Assembly (NCBI GenBank): GCA_022600315.1
Contig: JAHZKQ010000210.1
Location: 1 to 7,050, forward strand
Origin: Gammaproteobacteria bacterium
GTDB lineage: Bacteria; Pseudomonadota; Gammaproteobacteria; Coxiellales; Coxiellaceae
Reading direction: 5' to 3'
DNA: 7,050 nucleotides
Translations under genes and position numbers: made by a program
The notes under the pieces: generated by a model
The model's input: the letters and a program-made list of their open reading frames with translations, nothing else
The model's database searches: none
Told to the model about the DNA's origin: nothing
Shown here: piece after piece, positions 1-5,821 of the stretch
How positions within the stretch are numbered: position 1 is the stretch's first letter
How the letters are laid out: each line of letters begins with the position of its first letter

Positions 1-16
1 AACCAAAACCCGTTAA

Positions 17-32
17 TTCAAGACTTGACCCC
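17..32 (-). repeat. Palindromic motif GGGGTCAAGTCTTGAA, possible dispersed repeat end
   Basis: The minus strand reads GGGGTCAAGTCTTGAA. It contains a perfect inverted repeat, TCAAG-A-CTTGA on the plus strand at 18-28, next to a run of four G. It starts 4 bp past the stop of the monooxygenase gene. Motifs of the GGGGTCA(A/G)GTCTTG type are, from memory, recurrent in proteobacterial genomes and sometimes found beside REP-associated tyrosine transposases. No transposase is visible here, and only one copy is seen in the window. The stem is too short and lacks a T-run, so it is a poor intrinsic terminator. This is a tentative call. Confidence 0.25.
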
Positions 33-35
33 ATT

Positions 36-323
36 CTATAATTCAACCGCTTCATGCCAACCGACCTTGGCACAAAGCTGATGCATTTCATTTTTAATAA
101 AATCTTGGATATAGACTTGCGTTTCATGCGCAGCAAATTCTTTTACACTTCGAAAATGTTCTAGCATAATAAAATGATCTGGATTTGCTTTATCTACTAG
201 TAATTTATAGGTAATACAACCTGGTTCTTGATTAGTTGGCTCAACCAAGGCTAATAATGCTTGCCGTAATGGTTCACGCAAACCTGACTTAGCAATAAAA
301 TAAGAAAAACAATAAATTTCCAT
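36..323 (-). CDS. Putative quinol monooxygenase, ABM/YgiN-like
   Basis: This 95-residue protein is the usual size for the antibiotic biosynthesis monooxygenase (ABM) fold, a small dimeric ferredoxin-like alpha/beta barrel. The family includes E. coli YgiN, which acts on quinols, and LsrG-type enzymes. Visible family features are the N-terminal beta strand (MEIYCFSYFIAK), the EPGCITYKL segment at about 33-41, NPDHF at 47-51, the LEHF strand around Glu55, and the conserved AHET helix start with His66. No signal peptide or membrane segment is seen, so it is probably cytoplasmic. The ATG at 321-323 is the only reasonable start, but no strong Shine-Dalgarno precedes it (the upstream bases are TTAATTAAAA). 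It stands alone, 425 bp past lpxK on the same strand with a terminator candidate between them, so it is probably its own transcript. The family is fairly certain; the substrate is unknown. Confidence 0.85.
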   Translation of the reverse strand: MEIYCFSYFIAKSGLREPLRQALLALVEPTNQEPGCITYKLLVDKANPDHFIMLEHFRSVKEFAAHETQVYIQDFIKNEMHQLCAKVGWHEAVEL

Positions 324-456
324 TTTTAATTAACGACCACTTATCTTGTTAGTTTATGAGTTGCTTTTAGCAAAATTTGGTTTTAAATAACCTCGTGGAA
401 CAAGCCGAGTTCAAATTGGCATCCAGCCCACATTCAAGCGTGACCGACGCGTGCAG

Positions 457-488
457 ACACACCCACCAACCACTAACCATCAACCTAC
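457..488 (+). promoter_or_regulatory. G-free, C-rich leader with AACC heptad repeats
   Basis: These 32 bases contain no G and are half C. Within them AACC recurs at 468-471, 475-478 and 482-485, a 7-base period over three imperfect units (CCAACCA, CTAACCA, TCAACCT). The stretch ends just before the Shine-Dalgarno of the 53-codon ORF. If transcribed on the plus strand it would be unstructured RNA with the C-over-G excess typical of Rho-loading (rut) regions. It could also be a direct-repeat binding site for a regulator. Both roles are inference; the composition and periodicity are direct observations. Confidence 0.3.
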
Positions 489-491
489 GCT

Positions 492-498
492 AAAGGAG
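492..498 (+). promoter_or_regulatory. Shine-Dalgarno AAAGGAG of the small ORF
   Basis: AAAGGAG lies nine bases before the ATG at 508. It is among the strongest ribosome-site matches in the window and is the main reason to take the small ORF seriously and to place its start at 508 rather than at the upstream GTG at 451. Confidence 0.4.
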
Positions 499-507
499 TA
501 CAGGCCA

Positions 508-669
508 ATGGCTTGTTGCACTATAAATGATGAGGCCGATTCTGGCCAGTCTGACGATAAAACCTATTCATTCACCCTAAACTCAATTGAGCGACTATCA
601 CGAACCTTATTCGCGATATTGAATCTGGGAAATGATACGATCCTGTCCAAGGACGCACTACCGGTCTAA
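508..669 (+). CDS. Candidate small protein of 53 residues, unknown function
   Basis: I do not recognise this protein. The ORF begins MACCTINDEADSG and ends SKDALPV. The chosen ATG at 508 has a strong Shine-Dalgarno (AAAGGAG, 492-498) nine bases upstream. That favours it over an in-frame GTG at 451, which would add a Thr/Pro/His-rich segment encoded by the G-free leader. The N-terminal half is polar and acidic with two adjacent cysteines. The second half (about residues 25-40, SIERLSRTLFAILNL) could form one amphipathic helix. No signal peptide or clear transmembrane segment is visible. It lies opposite in orientation to lpxK, and its stop abuts the hairpin at 678-717, which might also end its transcript. 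Codon choice is less AT-biased than in neighbouring genes. It may be a real orphan small gene or a chance ORF with a lucky ribosome site. Confidence 0.38.
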   Translation: MACCTINDEADSGQSDDKTYSFTLNSIERLSRTLFAILNLGNDTILSKDALPV

Positions 670-717
670 TTAAACAAAGCCAATGATGCTGGACACCTAC
701 CAGCTGAGCGATTGGCT
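668..717 (-). terminator. Rho-independent terminator candidate for the comEC-msbA-lpxK operon
   Basis: Read on the minus strand, a two-part stem pairs AGCCAAT with ATTGGCT (outer arms 711-717 and 678-684). An inner GCTGG/CCAGC stem (700-704 with 688-692) is separated from it by an asymmetric internal loop and closed by a 7-base loop. The T-rich tract TTTGTTTAATT follows directly, overlapping the end of the small ORF. This is the right place for an operon end, about 30 bp past the lpxK stop. Read on the plus strand the hairpin is followed only later by GCGTTTTGTT, so it would be a weaker terminator for the small ORF. Confidence 0.55.
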
Positions 718-748
718 AGTGGGCGTTTTGTTAAGATCGGACTAAGCT

Positions 749-1741
749 TTAAATAGCCTCCTCTGATACAGCGAGTTGGGGTTTGTAACTATTTAATTTA
801 TTCAGAATAAGTCTGCAAATAGCCTCCTCTGATACGGCGATCGGCAAACAATAATGATTGGGACTAGCAAAACGGCGGCACTTTACCGCGTCCTTAGCAG
901 TCATAATCACTATGTCATCGCCAAAGTTAATATCATCGGCTTTAAATTGATGATGGTCTGGGAACGGATGCGGAATAAAATCTAAATGTAATTTTTCTAG
1001 CGTATTGAAAAATCGTTGCGGATTACCAATACCGGCAATGGCATGAATCGGTCCGGCGATTTGATTAAGGTCTAAGTGTTGAACAGGATTAATTAACTGA
1101 TAAATTTCTCTCGGCACTAATTGCATGGCATATTCATCACTTTGAGCTTTACCATTAGTAATTTTAATATCTACACTATTTAAACGCGACAACGGTTCAC
1201 GCAACGGTCCAGCGGGCAATAAACGTTGATTCCCAAACCGACGCTCGCCATCAATCACATTAATTTCAAGATCACGCGCGAGCGCATAATGCTGCAGACC
1301 ATCATCACTTATAATAACATCGACAGGGTATTTGGCTAGTAAAGTTTTTGCCGCCTGCACCCGATCAGCAAAAACCACTACTGAGCATCGCGTGAGTTCA
1401 GCCAATAAAACTGGCTCATCACCGACTTCAGCAGGATCACTATTGGCCGTAACAAAGGTCGGTGTTTTTATTGTGCCGCCATACCCGCGACTAATAATAC
1501 CTACCCGTAAATCCTTAGCTTGCAAGTATTTTGCAATTGCAGTCACTAAAGGTGTTTTACCCGTACCACCGACGGTAATATTGCCAACAACAATAACCGG
1601 CACAGCAAGTTTGTGCTGCTTAAAAACTCCCACCCGATAGCAACAACGGCGTAAAAAAATAATGGCTCGATAAATCCAACTCAATGGCACCAATAAACTA
1701 CTTAACCAATGCTTTTCATACCATAACTTATGAATATTCAC
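749..1741 (-). CDS. lpxK: Tetraacyldisaccharide 4'-kinase LpxK
   Basis: LpxK transfers the gamma-phosphate of ATP to the 4' position of the tetraacyldisaccharide 1-phosphate, making lipid IVA at the cytoplasmic face of the inner membrane. The N-terminus has the typical hydrophobic membrane-anchoring helix (about 12-32). It is followed by the P-loop GNITVGGTGKT (53-63, Lys62), SRGYGG (84-89), the DDGLQH motif (146-151) and PAGPLREP (176-183). The C-terminal lobe carries AIAGIGNPQRFF (about 234-245), HPFPDHH (258-264) and TAKDAVKC (281-288). At 330 residues it matches the family (E. coli about 328). The start is GTG, directly abutting the msbA stop (TAAGTG), with only a weak ribosome site, so translation is probably coupled to msbA. 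One oddity is that the peptide AVSEEAI occurs at 302-308 and again as the last seven residues (324-330), reflecting a 24-bp DNA repeat. The core enzyme is complete and should be active. Confidence 0.96.
   Translation of the reverse strand: MNIHKLWYEKHWLSSLLVPLSWIYRAIIFLRRCCYRVGVFKQHKLAVPVIVVGNITVGGTGKTPLVTAIAKYLQAKDLRVGIISRGYGGTIKTPTFVTANSDPAEVGDEPVLLAELTRCSVVVFADRVQAAKTLLAKYPVDVIISDDGLQHYALARDLEINVIDGERRFGNQRLLPAGPLREPLSRLNSVDIKITNGKAQSDEYAMQLVPREIYQLINPVQHLDLNQIAGPIHAIAGIGNPQRFFNTLEKLHLDFIPHPFPDHHQFKADDINFGDDIVIMTAKDAVKCRRFASPNHYCLPIAVSEEAICRLILNKLNSYKPQLAVSEEAI
751..774 (-). repeat. 24-bp direct repeat, distal copy, ends lpxK
   Basis: These 24 bases match 817-840 in the same orientation with one mismatch (base 769 is A, base 835 is G). 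In the lpxK frame this copy encodes AVSEEAI and its last bases form part of the TAA stop at 749-751. The two copies are offset by 66 bp, an exact 22 codons, so the reading frame is kept. Confidence 0.85.
817..840 (-). repeat. 24-bp direct repeat, internal copy in lpxK
   Basis: This is the partner of 751-774. It encodes AVSEEAI at residues 302-308, where the reading frame continues into CRLILNKLNSY. Its position next to family-typical sequence suggests that this is the ancestral copy and the one at the stop is derived. Confidence 0.85.
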
Positions 1742-3499
1742 TTAAGCACTCACAGCTTCCGGTTGCTCACTGAACTGCAACCGATGCAATTCGGCATACA
1801 CGCCATTTACAGCAATCAATTCAGCATGACTGCCTTCTTCTACCAAACGACCCTCTTGTAACACCAAAATACGATCGGCGCTTTCAATTGTTGATAGACG
1901 ATGCGCAATCACTAAGGTGGTACGATTTCGCATAAGATTTTCCAAGGCGCTTTGGATTAAACGCTCCGACTTAGTATCTAAAGACGAAGTCGCTTCATCG
2001 AGAATTAATATCGGCGCATCTTTTAAAATTGCACGCGCAATGGCAATCCGCTGACGCTGGCCGCCGGATAATAATACTCCATCATCACCAATCACCGTAT
2101 CAAATCCCTCTGGCAAAGCTTCAATAAACTCCAAAGCATTAGCAGCACGTGCGGCGGCAATAATTTTGTTGCGATCGGTTGTTTCAGCCACTCCATAAGC
2201 AATATTATTGGCCACTGTATCATCAAATAAAGTAGTCTGTTGTGAAACTAAAGCAAATTGAGCACGCAAATCCTTCAATTGATAAGAGCGCGTATCCACG
2301 CCATCCAATAAAATTTCACCTTGCGATACTTCATAAAAACGTGGCAATAAATTTACTAACGTAGATTTGCCTGCGCCCGAGCGGCCCACCAACGCTACCG
2401 TTTGGCCTGCTTTAATTTTCAAATTAAACTGTTGCAAAACTTTTTGCTGAGTATTGGGATATTGGAAGTCCACCTGACGATACTCCACCTGACCTTGCGC
2501 ATGTGATAATTGACGCGCACCTAAATCATTTTCTTCAGGCTCATCCAAGACTTTAAAAATACTATCCGCGCCAGCCACCCCACGCTGAATATCACCATTT
2601 AAATTAGTTAGCCGTCTAAGCGGGGTTAACATCATCGCCATGGTAGCAAACAACGCCGCAAAAGAACCGGCCGTCATATGCATTGACGGTAAGGTCGCAA
2701 TATAAACCGTAACCGCTAATGGCACCGCAATTAATAGTTGCGTTAAGATGGTCCCTAAATTATTAGTGATCACGACTTTCATTTCTTGGCGACGATTCTC
2801 AAAGGTGGCTTTGCGAAATTTAGTATTTTCATATTTTTGTCCGCCAAAAATTCGAATCACTTTATGGCCTTGAATTCCTTCATCCGCAATATGAGTAACA
2901 TCACCAATTGATTGCTGTACGTTAGTGCTATGACGACGCAATTTACGACTCGTCCAGCGCAATAATAAAGCTAAAAACGGCCCGGCGGCACCTATAATTA
3001 ATGCCACGCGCCAATTTAAACTAAACATAACAATAATTAAACCCACTAAAAACCAACCATCGCGCAGCGCTTTAATTGATGCGGTGGCAGTAGCATTCGC
3101 CACTTGTTCAACATTATAAATAACCGTCGATAATAAATGTCCCGGGCTATTTTGATCATAAAATTTGGCTGGCAAAGTCAAAAACTTGGTGAAAAGCCGG
3201 CGTCTTAAATCCATTACCACACTGCGCGCCACTTTACTTAAACAAAATGTCGAAGCAAAATTACTCGAGCCGCGACATAAAAAGATCGCCACAAATGCCA
3301 ATGGAAACCATTTAATAAATAACGCATTGTGCTCAACAAAACCTTTATCAATCACCACCTTAATCAACCAACTAAATAACGCATCAAATGATGATTGAAA
3401 GATCGTACCGATAATACCGATCGCGGCCAGCGGCCAATATTTACGTGCCGTGCCTAAAAGTCGCTTATAGATAGGCCAGGTCTTTTGGGATGAAGACAT
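1742..3499 (-). CDS. msbA: Lipid A export permease/ATP-binding protein MsbA
   Basis: MsbA is a homodimeric ABC exporter half-transporter that flips core-lipid A from the inner to the outer leaflet of the cytoplasmic membrane. At 585 residues it is close to E. coli MsbA (582). The N-terminal transmembrane domain spans about 1-320, with six hydrophobic segments near 20-45, 58-80, 140-160, 163-182, 248-270 and 276-294. The nucleotide-binding domain shows Walker A GRSGAGKS (372-379), Q-loop Gln420, signature LSGGQ (477-481), Walker B ILILD with catalytic Glu502 (497-502), the D-loop SSLD, and H-loop His533. All catalytic motifs are intact. The ATG at 3497-3499 has AGGA (3507-3510, minus strand) nine to ten bases ahead, overlapping the comEC stop. 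It sits between comEC and lpxK, and the msbA-lpxK pairing supports lipid A rather than drug export as the main role. Confidence 0.96.
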   Translation of the reverse strand: MSSSQKTWPIYKRLLGTARKYWPLAAIGIIGTIFQSSFDALFSWLIKVVIDKGFVEHNALFIKWFPLAFVAIFLCRGSSNFASTFCLSKVARSVVMDLRRRLFTKFLTLPAKFYDQNSPGHLLSTVIYNVEQVANATATASIKALRDGWFLVGLIIVMFSLNWRVALIIGAAGPFLALLLRWTSRKLRRHSTNVQQSIGDVTHIADEGIQGHKVIRIFGGQKYENTKFRKATFENRRQEMKVVITNNLGTILTQLLIAVPLAVTVYIATLPSMHMTAGSFAALFATMAMMLTPLRRLTNLNGDIQRGVAGADSIFKVLDEPEENDLGARQLSHAQGQVEYRQVDFQYPNTQQKVLQQFNLKIKAGQTVALVGRSGAGKSTLVNLLPRFYEVSQGEILLDGVDTRSYQLKDLRAQFALVSQQTTLFDDTVANNIAYGVAETTDRNKIIAAARAANALEFIEALPEGFDTVIGDDGVLLSGGQRQRIAIARAILKDAPILILDEATSSLDTKSERLIQSALENLMRNRTTLVIAHRLSTIESADRILVLQEGRLVEEGSHAELIAVNGVYAELHRLQFSEQPEAVSA

Positions 3500-3506
3500 A
3501 CTACTT

Positions 3507-3510
3507 TCCT
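3507..3510 (-). promoter_or_regulatory. msbA ribosome-binding site overlapping the comEC stop
   Basis: AGGA on the minus strand precedes the msbA ATG by seven bases and shares bases with the comEC TAG stop (3509-3511). Ribosomes ending comEC therefore finish on the msbA initiation site, which suggests coupled translation. Confidence 0.6.
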
Positions 3511-5752
3511 AGTGTGAATCAGCCGCTAATCTTACCCCAGTTCGGCTCGACAGGCGAATCTGAATCGCCCCAACTTGAGCGGTATTGTATAAATGTGAAT
3601 CAATTTGGCGGTAACGATCAATCACTACAGATGACGGAAACTGATAGCGATTTAAATAGCCAGTTGGAAACAGCACATAGCCCGGATCAACGGCAGCCAC
3701 AAAGGCAGGGCTTGATGAAGTCTTGCTACCATGATGCGGCGCCACCAAGATATTAGCTTGCAGCGAGCCTTTAGGATTATGCTGCAATAATGCCGTTTCT
3801 GCTGGCGCCTCAATATCCCCCACCAGCAATAAACTTTTTGTCCCTGCCGTGATTTTTAACACACAGGAGCTGTTATTATCGAGATAAGCTTGGCCTTTAG
3901 GTGGATAAAGCATTGCAAATTTCACCCCATCCCATTGCCAATGCTGGCCTTGCCAGCAGTGCTTAGCACCAGGAAAAAGTTTCGGCAAACTGGTTAAGAT
4001 TTCTTTAGTAGGCAAAGCATTTAATATGGCTTTGGCACCACCACTATGATCATTATCACCATGGCTCACAATTAACTTATCCAAATGTTGCCACCCCAAA
4101 TAACGCAGGTATGGCAACACAATTTCCTGACCCGCATCAAAACCCGAAAAACTGTGTGGCCCAGTATCGTAAACTAAAACATGGTGTTTAGTTTCAATCA
4201 CACTTGCTAAACCTTGCCCAACATCCAACAAGGTAAAATATAATTCGCCAACAGCTGGTCGAGCTGGATGCCAGAAAAATAATGGCAATAAAAAAATAAT
4301 CCCGAATAACCGGCCTGGCAATCCAAATGGAATCAACAATAATATAATGCCAAACTCACTAACGAGCATCACCCAAATACTAATACTGTGCTGCCAAATT
4401 ACCCATGGCTGGTGAGCTAAATAACTTAAAACAAACCATAGTGGCTGCAAACTAAAAGCCGCTGCTTTTAAAACTACACTGCCAAATACAGGTGAAATTA
4501 ACAACCCACAACAACCCAGCAAACAAAGTGGTACTACCAAAAAACCTACCCATGGTATAGCAACAAGATTGACTAACAAGCTAATCATTGAACTTTGCTG
4601 GAAAAACCATAAAGTTAATGGCAATAAACCTAAGTTAATACCCAACTGCAAGCGCCACCATTGCCGCCATCGGGATAAATGCAAGCGACCTGTGACCATA
4701 AAAGCAATAAAAATTACCGCCACAAAGCTTAAACCAAAACTCGCTGAAGTTAAACTTAATGGATCAAAAATCACCGTTATTGCTAATGCTAATATAATTC
4801 GATCAAATAAACTTAAAAAAATTGGTAGTAGCTGTGAAGCCAATAAAATGCTTAACATAATTAACGTGCGTTCAGCCGGCAAGCCGAAGCCAGATAGCAA
4901 GGCATATAAAAAAGCTGCTAACATGCTTGCAATTGCTGCGGCTTTGGTACTAGGATAACAAACTGTAAGTCCAAGCTGTCCCCAGAAAAAATTAACCACC
5001 CAAAAAACCAAACCTGCTACCAAGCTAATATGCAATCCAGAAATTGCTACTAAATGACTGGTGCCGGTAAATTGAAAGACCTGCCACTGGGCTAGAGTAA
5101 AACCATTTCGAGAACCTAAACTTAATGCTGTGATAATAGCAGCGATGACTGGATTATGAATTGAGTAAAAAATTAAATGCTGTAAGTGTTGACGCAATTG
5201 TACAATAGGGTAATGCCATGTTTTGTGCTGCAAATGATTAAAATTGCTTTTTACTACATAACCTGTCGCCTGCAGATCATGCTGCTTTAACCAACGCAAA
5301 TAATCAAAGCCAACTGGATTATGCAAACCATGCGGCGGCTTTAATTTTAATCTAAATTGCCAGCGCTCACCAACCTGCAGTGTGGGATGCGGGGTATACC
5401 AAGCCAACCGAACTAAATGATTAACTTTTTTATTATTCAGCCACTGCAAATAGAAATTAAAACTTACCACATGCGTATTTTGCTTAGGGAGCGAAGCAAT
5501 AATACCACTTGCTGGTATCGGCCGATTAATAAGTTTTTCTGGTAATTGCCAAGCTTGTTCACGCTGCAGAACATAATGACTCCAACACCAGCCCAAGCCC
5601 ATTAACAATATCACCCAACAGAATTTATAACCACGCGAATAATCCACCAATGCTATTGCAAGCAATAACACAATACCGCAAGGCAGCAGCACATAAAACG
5701 ACCACAATGGCACAGCCACACCAGAAATAAAGCTAAATAAATAAATTAACAT
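3509..5752 (-). CDS. comEC: DNA internalization competence protein ComEC/Rec2
   Basis: ComEC forms the inner-membrane channel that passes single-stranded DNA into the cytoplasm during natural transformation. The 747-residue protein has the full three-part architecture. Hydrophobic N-terminal helices (1-60) lead to an OB-like DUF4131 region (about 65-170). Next comes the polytopic competence domain (about 195-490) with its signature GTSHLVAISGLHISL (230-244), and last a C-terminal metallo-beta-lactamase-like domain (about 503-740). That domain carries LDVGQG (509-514), DTG (529-531), SHGDNDHSGG (563-572), LLVGDIE (642-648) and APHHGSKTSS (671-680). The metal-ligand motifs are all present, consistent with an active nuclease domain, although that activity is inferred from the family. 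The ATG at 5750-5752 has an excellent GGAGG seven bases upstream. It is the first gene of the comEC-msbA-lpxK run and stops 9 bp before msbA. Confidence 0.95.
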   Translation of the reverse strand: MLIYLFSFISGVAVPLWSFYVLLPCGIVLLLAIALVDYSRGYKFCWVILLMGLGWCWSHYVLQREQAWQLPEKLINRPIPASGIIASLPKQNTHVVSFNFYLQWLNNKKVNHLVRLAWYTPHPTLQVGERWQFRLKLKPPHGLHNPVGFDYLRWLKQHDLQATGYVVKSNFNHLQHKTWHYPIVQLRQHLQHLIFYSIHNPVIAAIITALSLGSRNGFTLAQWQVFQFTGTSHLVAISGLHISLVAGLVFWVVNFFWGQLGLTVCYPSTKAAAIASMLAAFLYALLSGFGLPAERTLIMLSILLASQLLPIFLSLFDRIILALAITVIFDPLSLTSASFGLSFVAVIFIAFMVTGRLHLSRWRQWWRLQLGINLGLLPLTLWFFQQSSMISLLVNLVAIPWVGFLVVPLCLLGCCGLLISPVFGSVVLKAAAFSLQPLWFVLSYLAHQPWVIWQHSISIWVMLVSEFGIILLLIPFGLPGRLFGIIFLLPLFFWHPARPAVGELYFTLLDVGQGLASVIETKHHVLVYDTGPHSFSGFDAGQEIVLPYLRYLGWQHLDKLIVSHGDNDHSGGAKAILNALPTKEILTSLPKLFPGAKHCWQGQHWQWDGVKFAMLYPPKGQAYLDNNSSCVLKITAGTKSLLLVGDIEAPAETALLQHNPKGSLQANILVAPHHGSKTSSSPAFVAAVDPGYVLFPTGYLNRYQFPSSVVIDRYRQIDSHLYNTAQVGAIQIRLSSRTGVRLAADSH

Positions 5753-5753
5753 C

Positions 5754-5783
5754 TTGTCGCCTCCAGGCTTTTTCCGCTATAGT
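5754..5783 (+). promoter_or_regulatory. Sigma-70-like promoter candidate for the EamA transporter gene
   Basis: TTGTCG (5754-5759, 4 of 6 to the -35 consensus) and TATAGT (5778-5783, 5 of 6 to the -10 consensus) are separated by 18 bp. Transcription would start near 5790. That would leave the ATG at 5795 almost leaderless and the ATG at 5822 with a leader of about 32 bases. The promoter is packed against the start of the divergent comEC. Confidence 0.45.
5760..5764 (-). promoter_or_regulatory. Strong Shine-Dalgarno GGAGG of comEC
   Basis: GGAGG on the minus strand, seven bases before the comEC ATG at 5752, fixes that start. It lies inside the spacer of the candidate plus-strand promoter at 5754-5783. 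Upstream on the minus strand, TTTTCA and TATAGC boxes 17 bp apart could be the comEC promoter. They would overlap the first bases of the divergent gene, and the match is modest. Confidence 0.7.
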
Positions 5784-5821
5784 GGCAGACTTTAATGATG
5801 AAAAAACCTCGGGGTTTGCGA

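Larger units (their letters stand above)
324..748. other. 425-bp region between lpxK and the monooxygenase gene
   Basis: No long gene occupies this stretch. From left to right it holds the upstream region of the monooxygenase (324-about 420), which is AT-rich with a small inverted repeat TTGCT-TTT-AGCAA at 361-373. A C-rich leader without G follows (457-488), then a candidate small ORF on the plus strand (508-669) and a hairpin plus T-tract (668-717). The last about 30 bp before the lpxK stop have no recognisable signal. Base composition at 400-500 is visibly richer in C than the flanking genes. I could not identify a convincing sigma-70 promoter in either direction. Confidence 0.6.

Noticed and set aside
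361..373. Inverted repeat TTGCT-TTT-AGCAA as a terminator or operator
   Set aside because: A 5-bp AT-rich stem with no T-run in the right place is within chance expectation for AT-rich intergenic DNA.
451..507. GTG-initiated N-terminal extension of the small ORF
   Set aside because: The extension is just the translated G-free leader and has no ribosome site of its own, while the ATG at 508 has a strong one.
755..830. AGGAGG inside both lpxK repeat copies, as possible ribosome sites
   Set aside because: No ATG or plausible short ORF follows either copy on the minus strand; the bases are coding (Glu-Glu).
1332..1640. 102-codon plus-strand ORF opposite lpxK
   Set aside because: It is fully antisense to the conserved lpxK core, has no family resemblance and is explained by the complement of a conserved gene.
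3165..3398. 77-codon plus-strand ORF opposite msbA
   Set aside because: It lies wholly inside the conserved membrane domain of msbA in antisense and its protein looks like random basic sequence.
3490..3756. 88-codon plus-strand ORF across the comEC-msbA junction
   Set aside because: It is antisense to the end of comEC and the start of msbA, with no ribosome site and no recognisable domain.
4569..4958. 129-codon plus-strand ORF opposite comEC
   Set aside because: The Lys/Asn/Ile-rich translation is what the antisense of a hydrophobic membrane domain gives.
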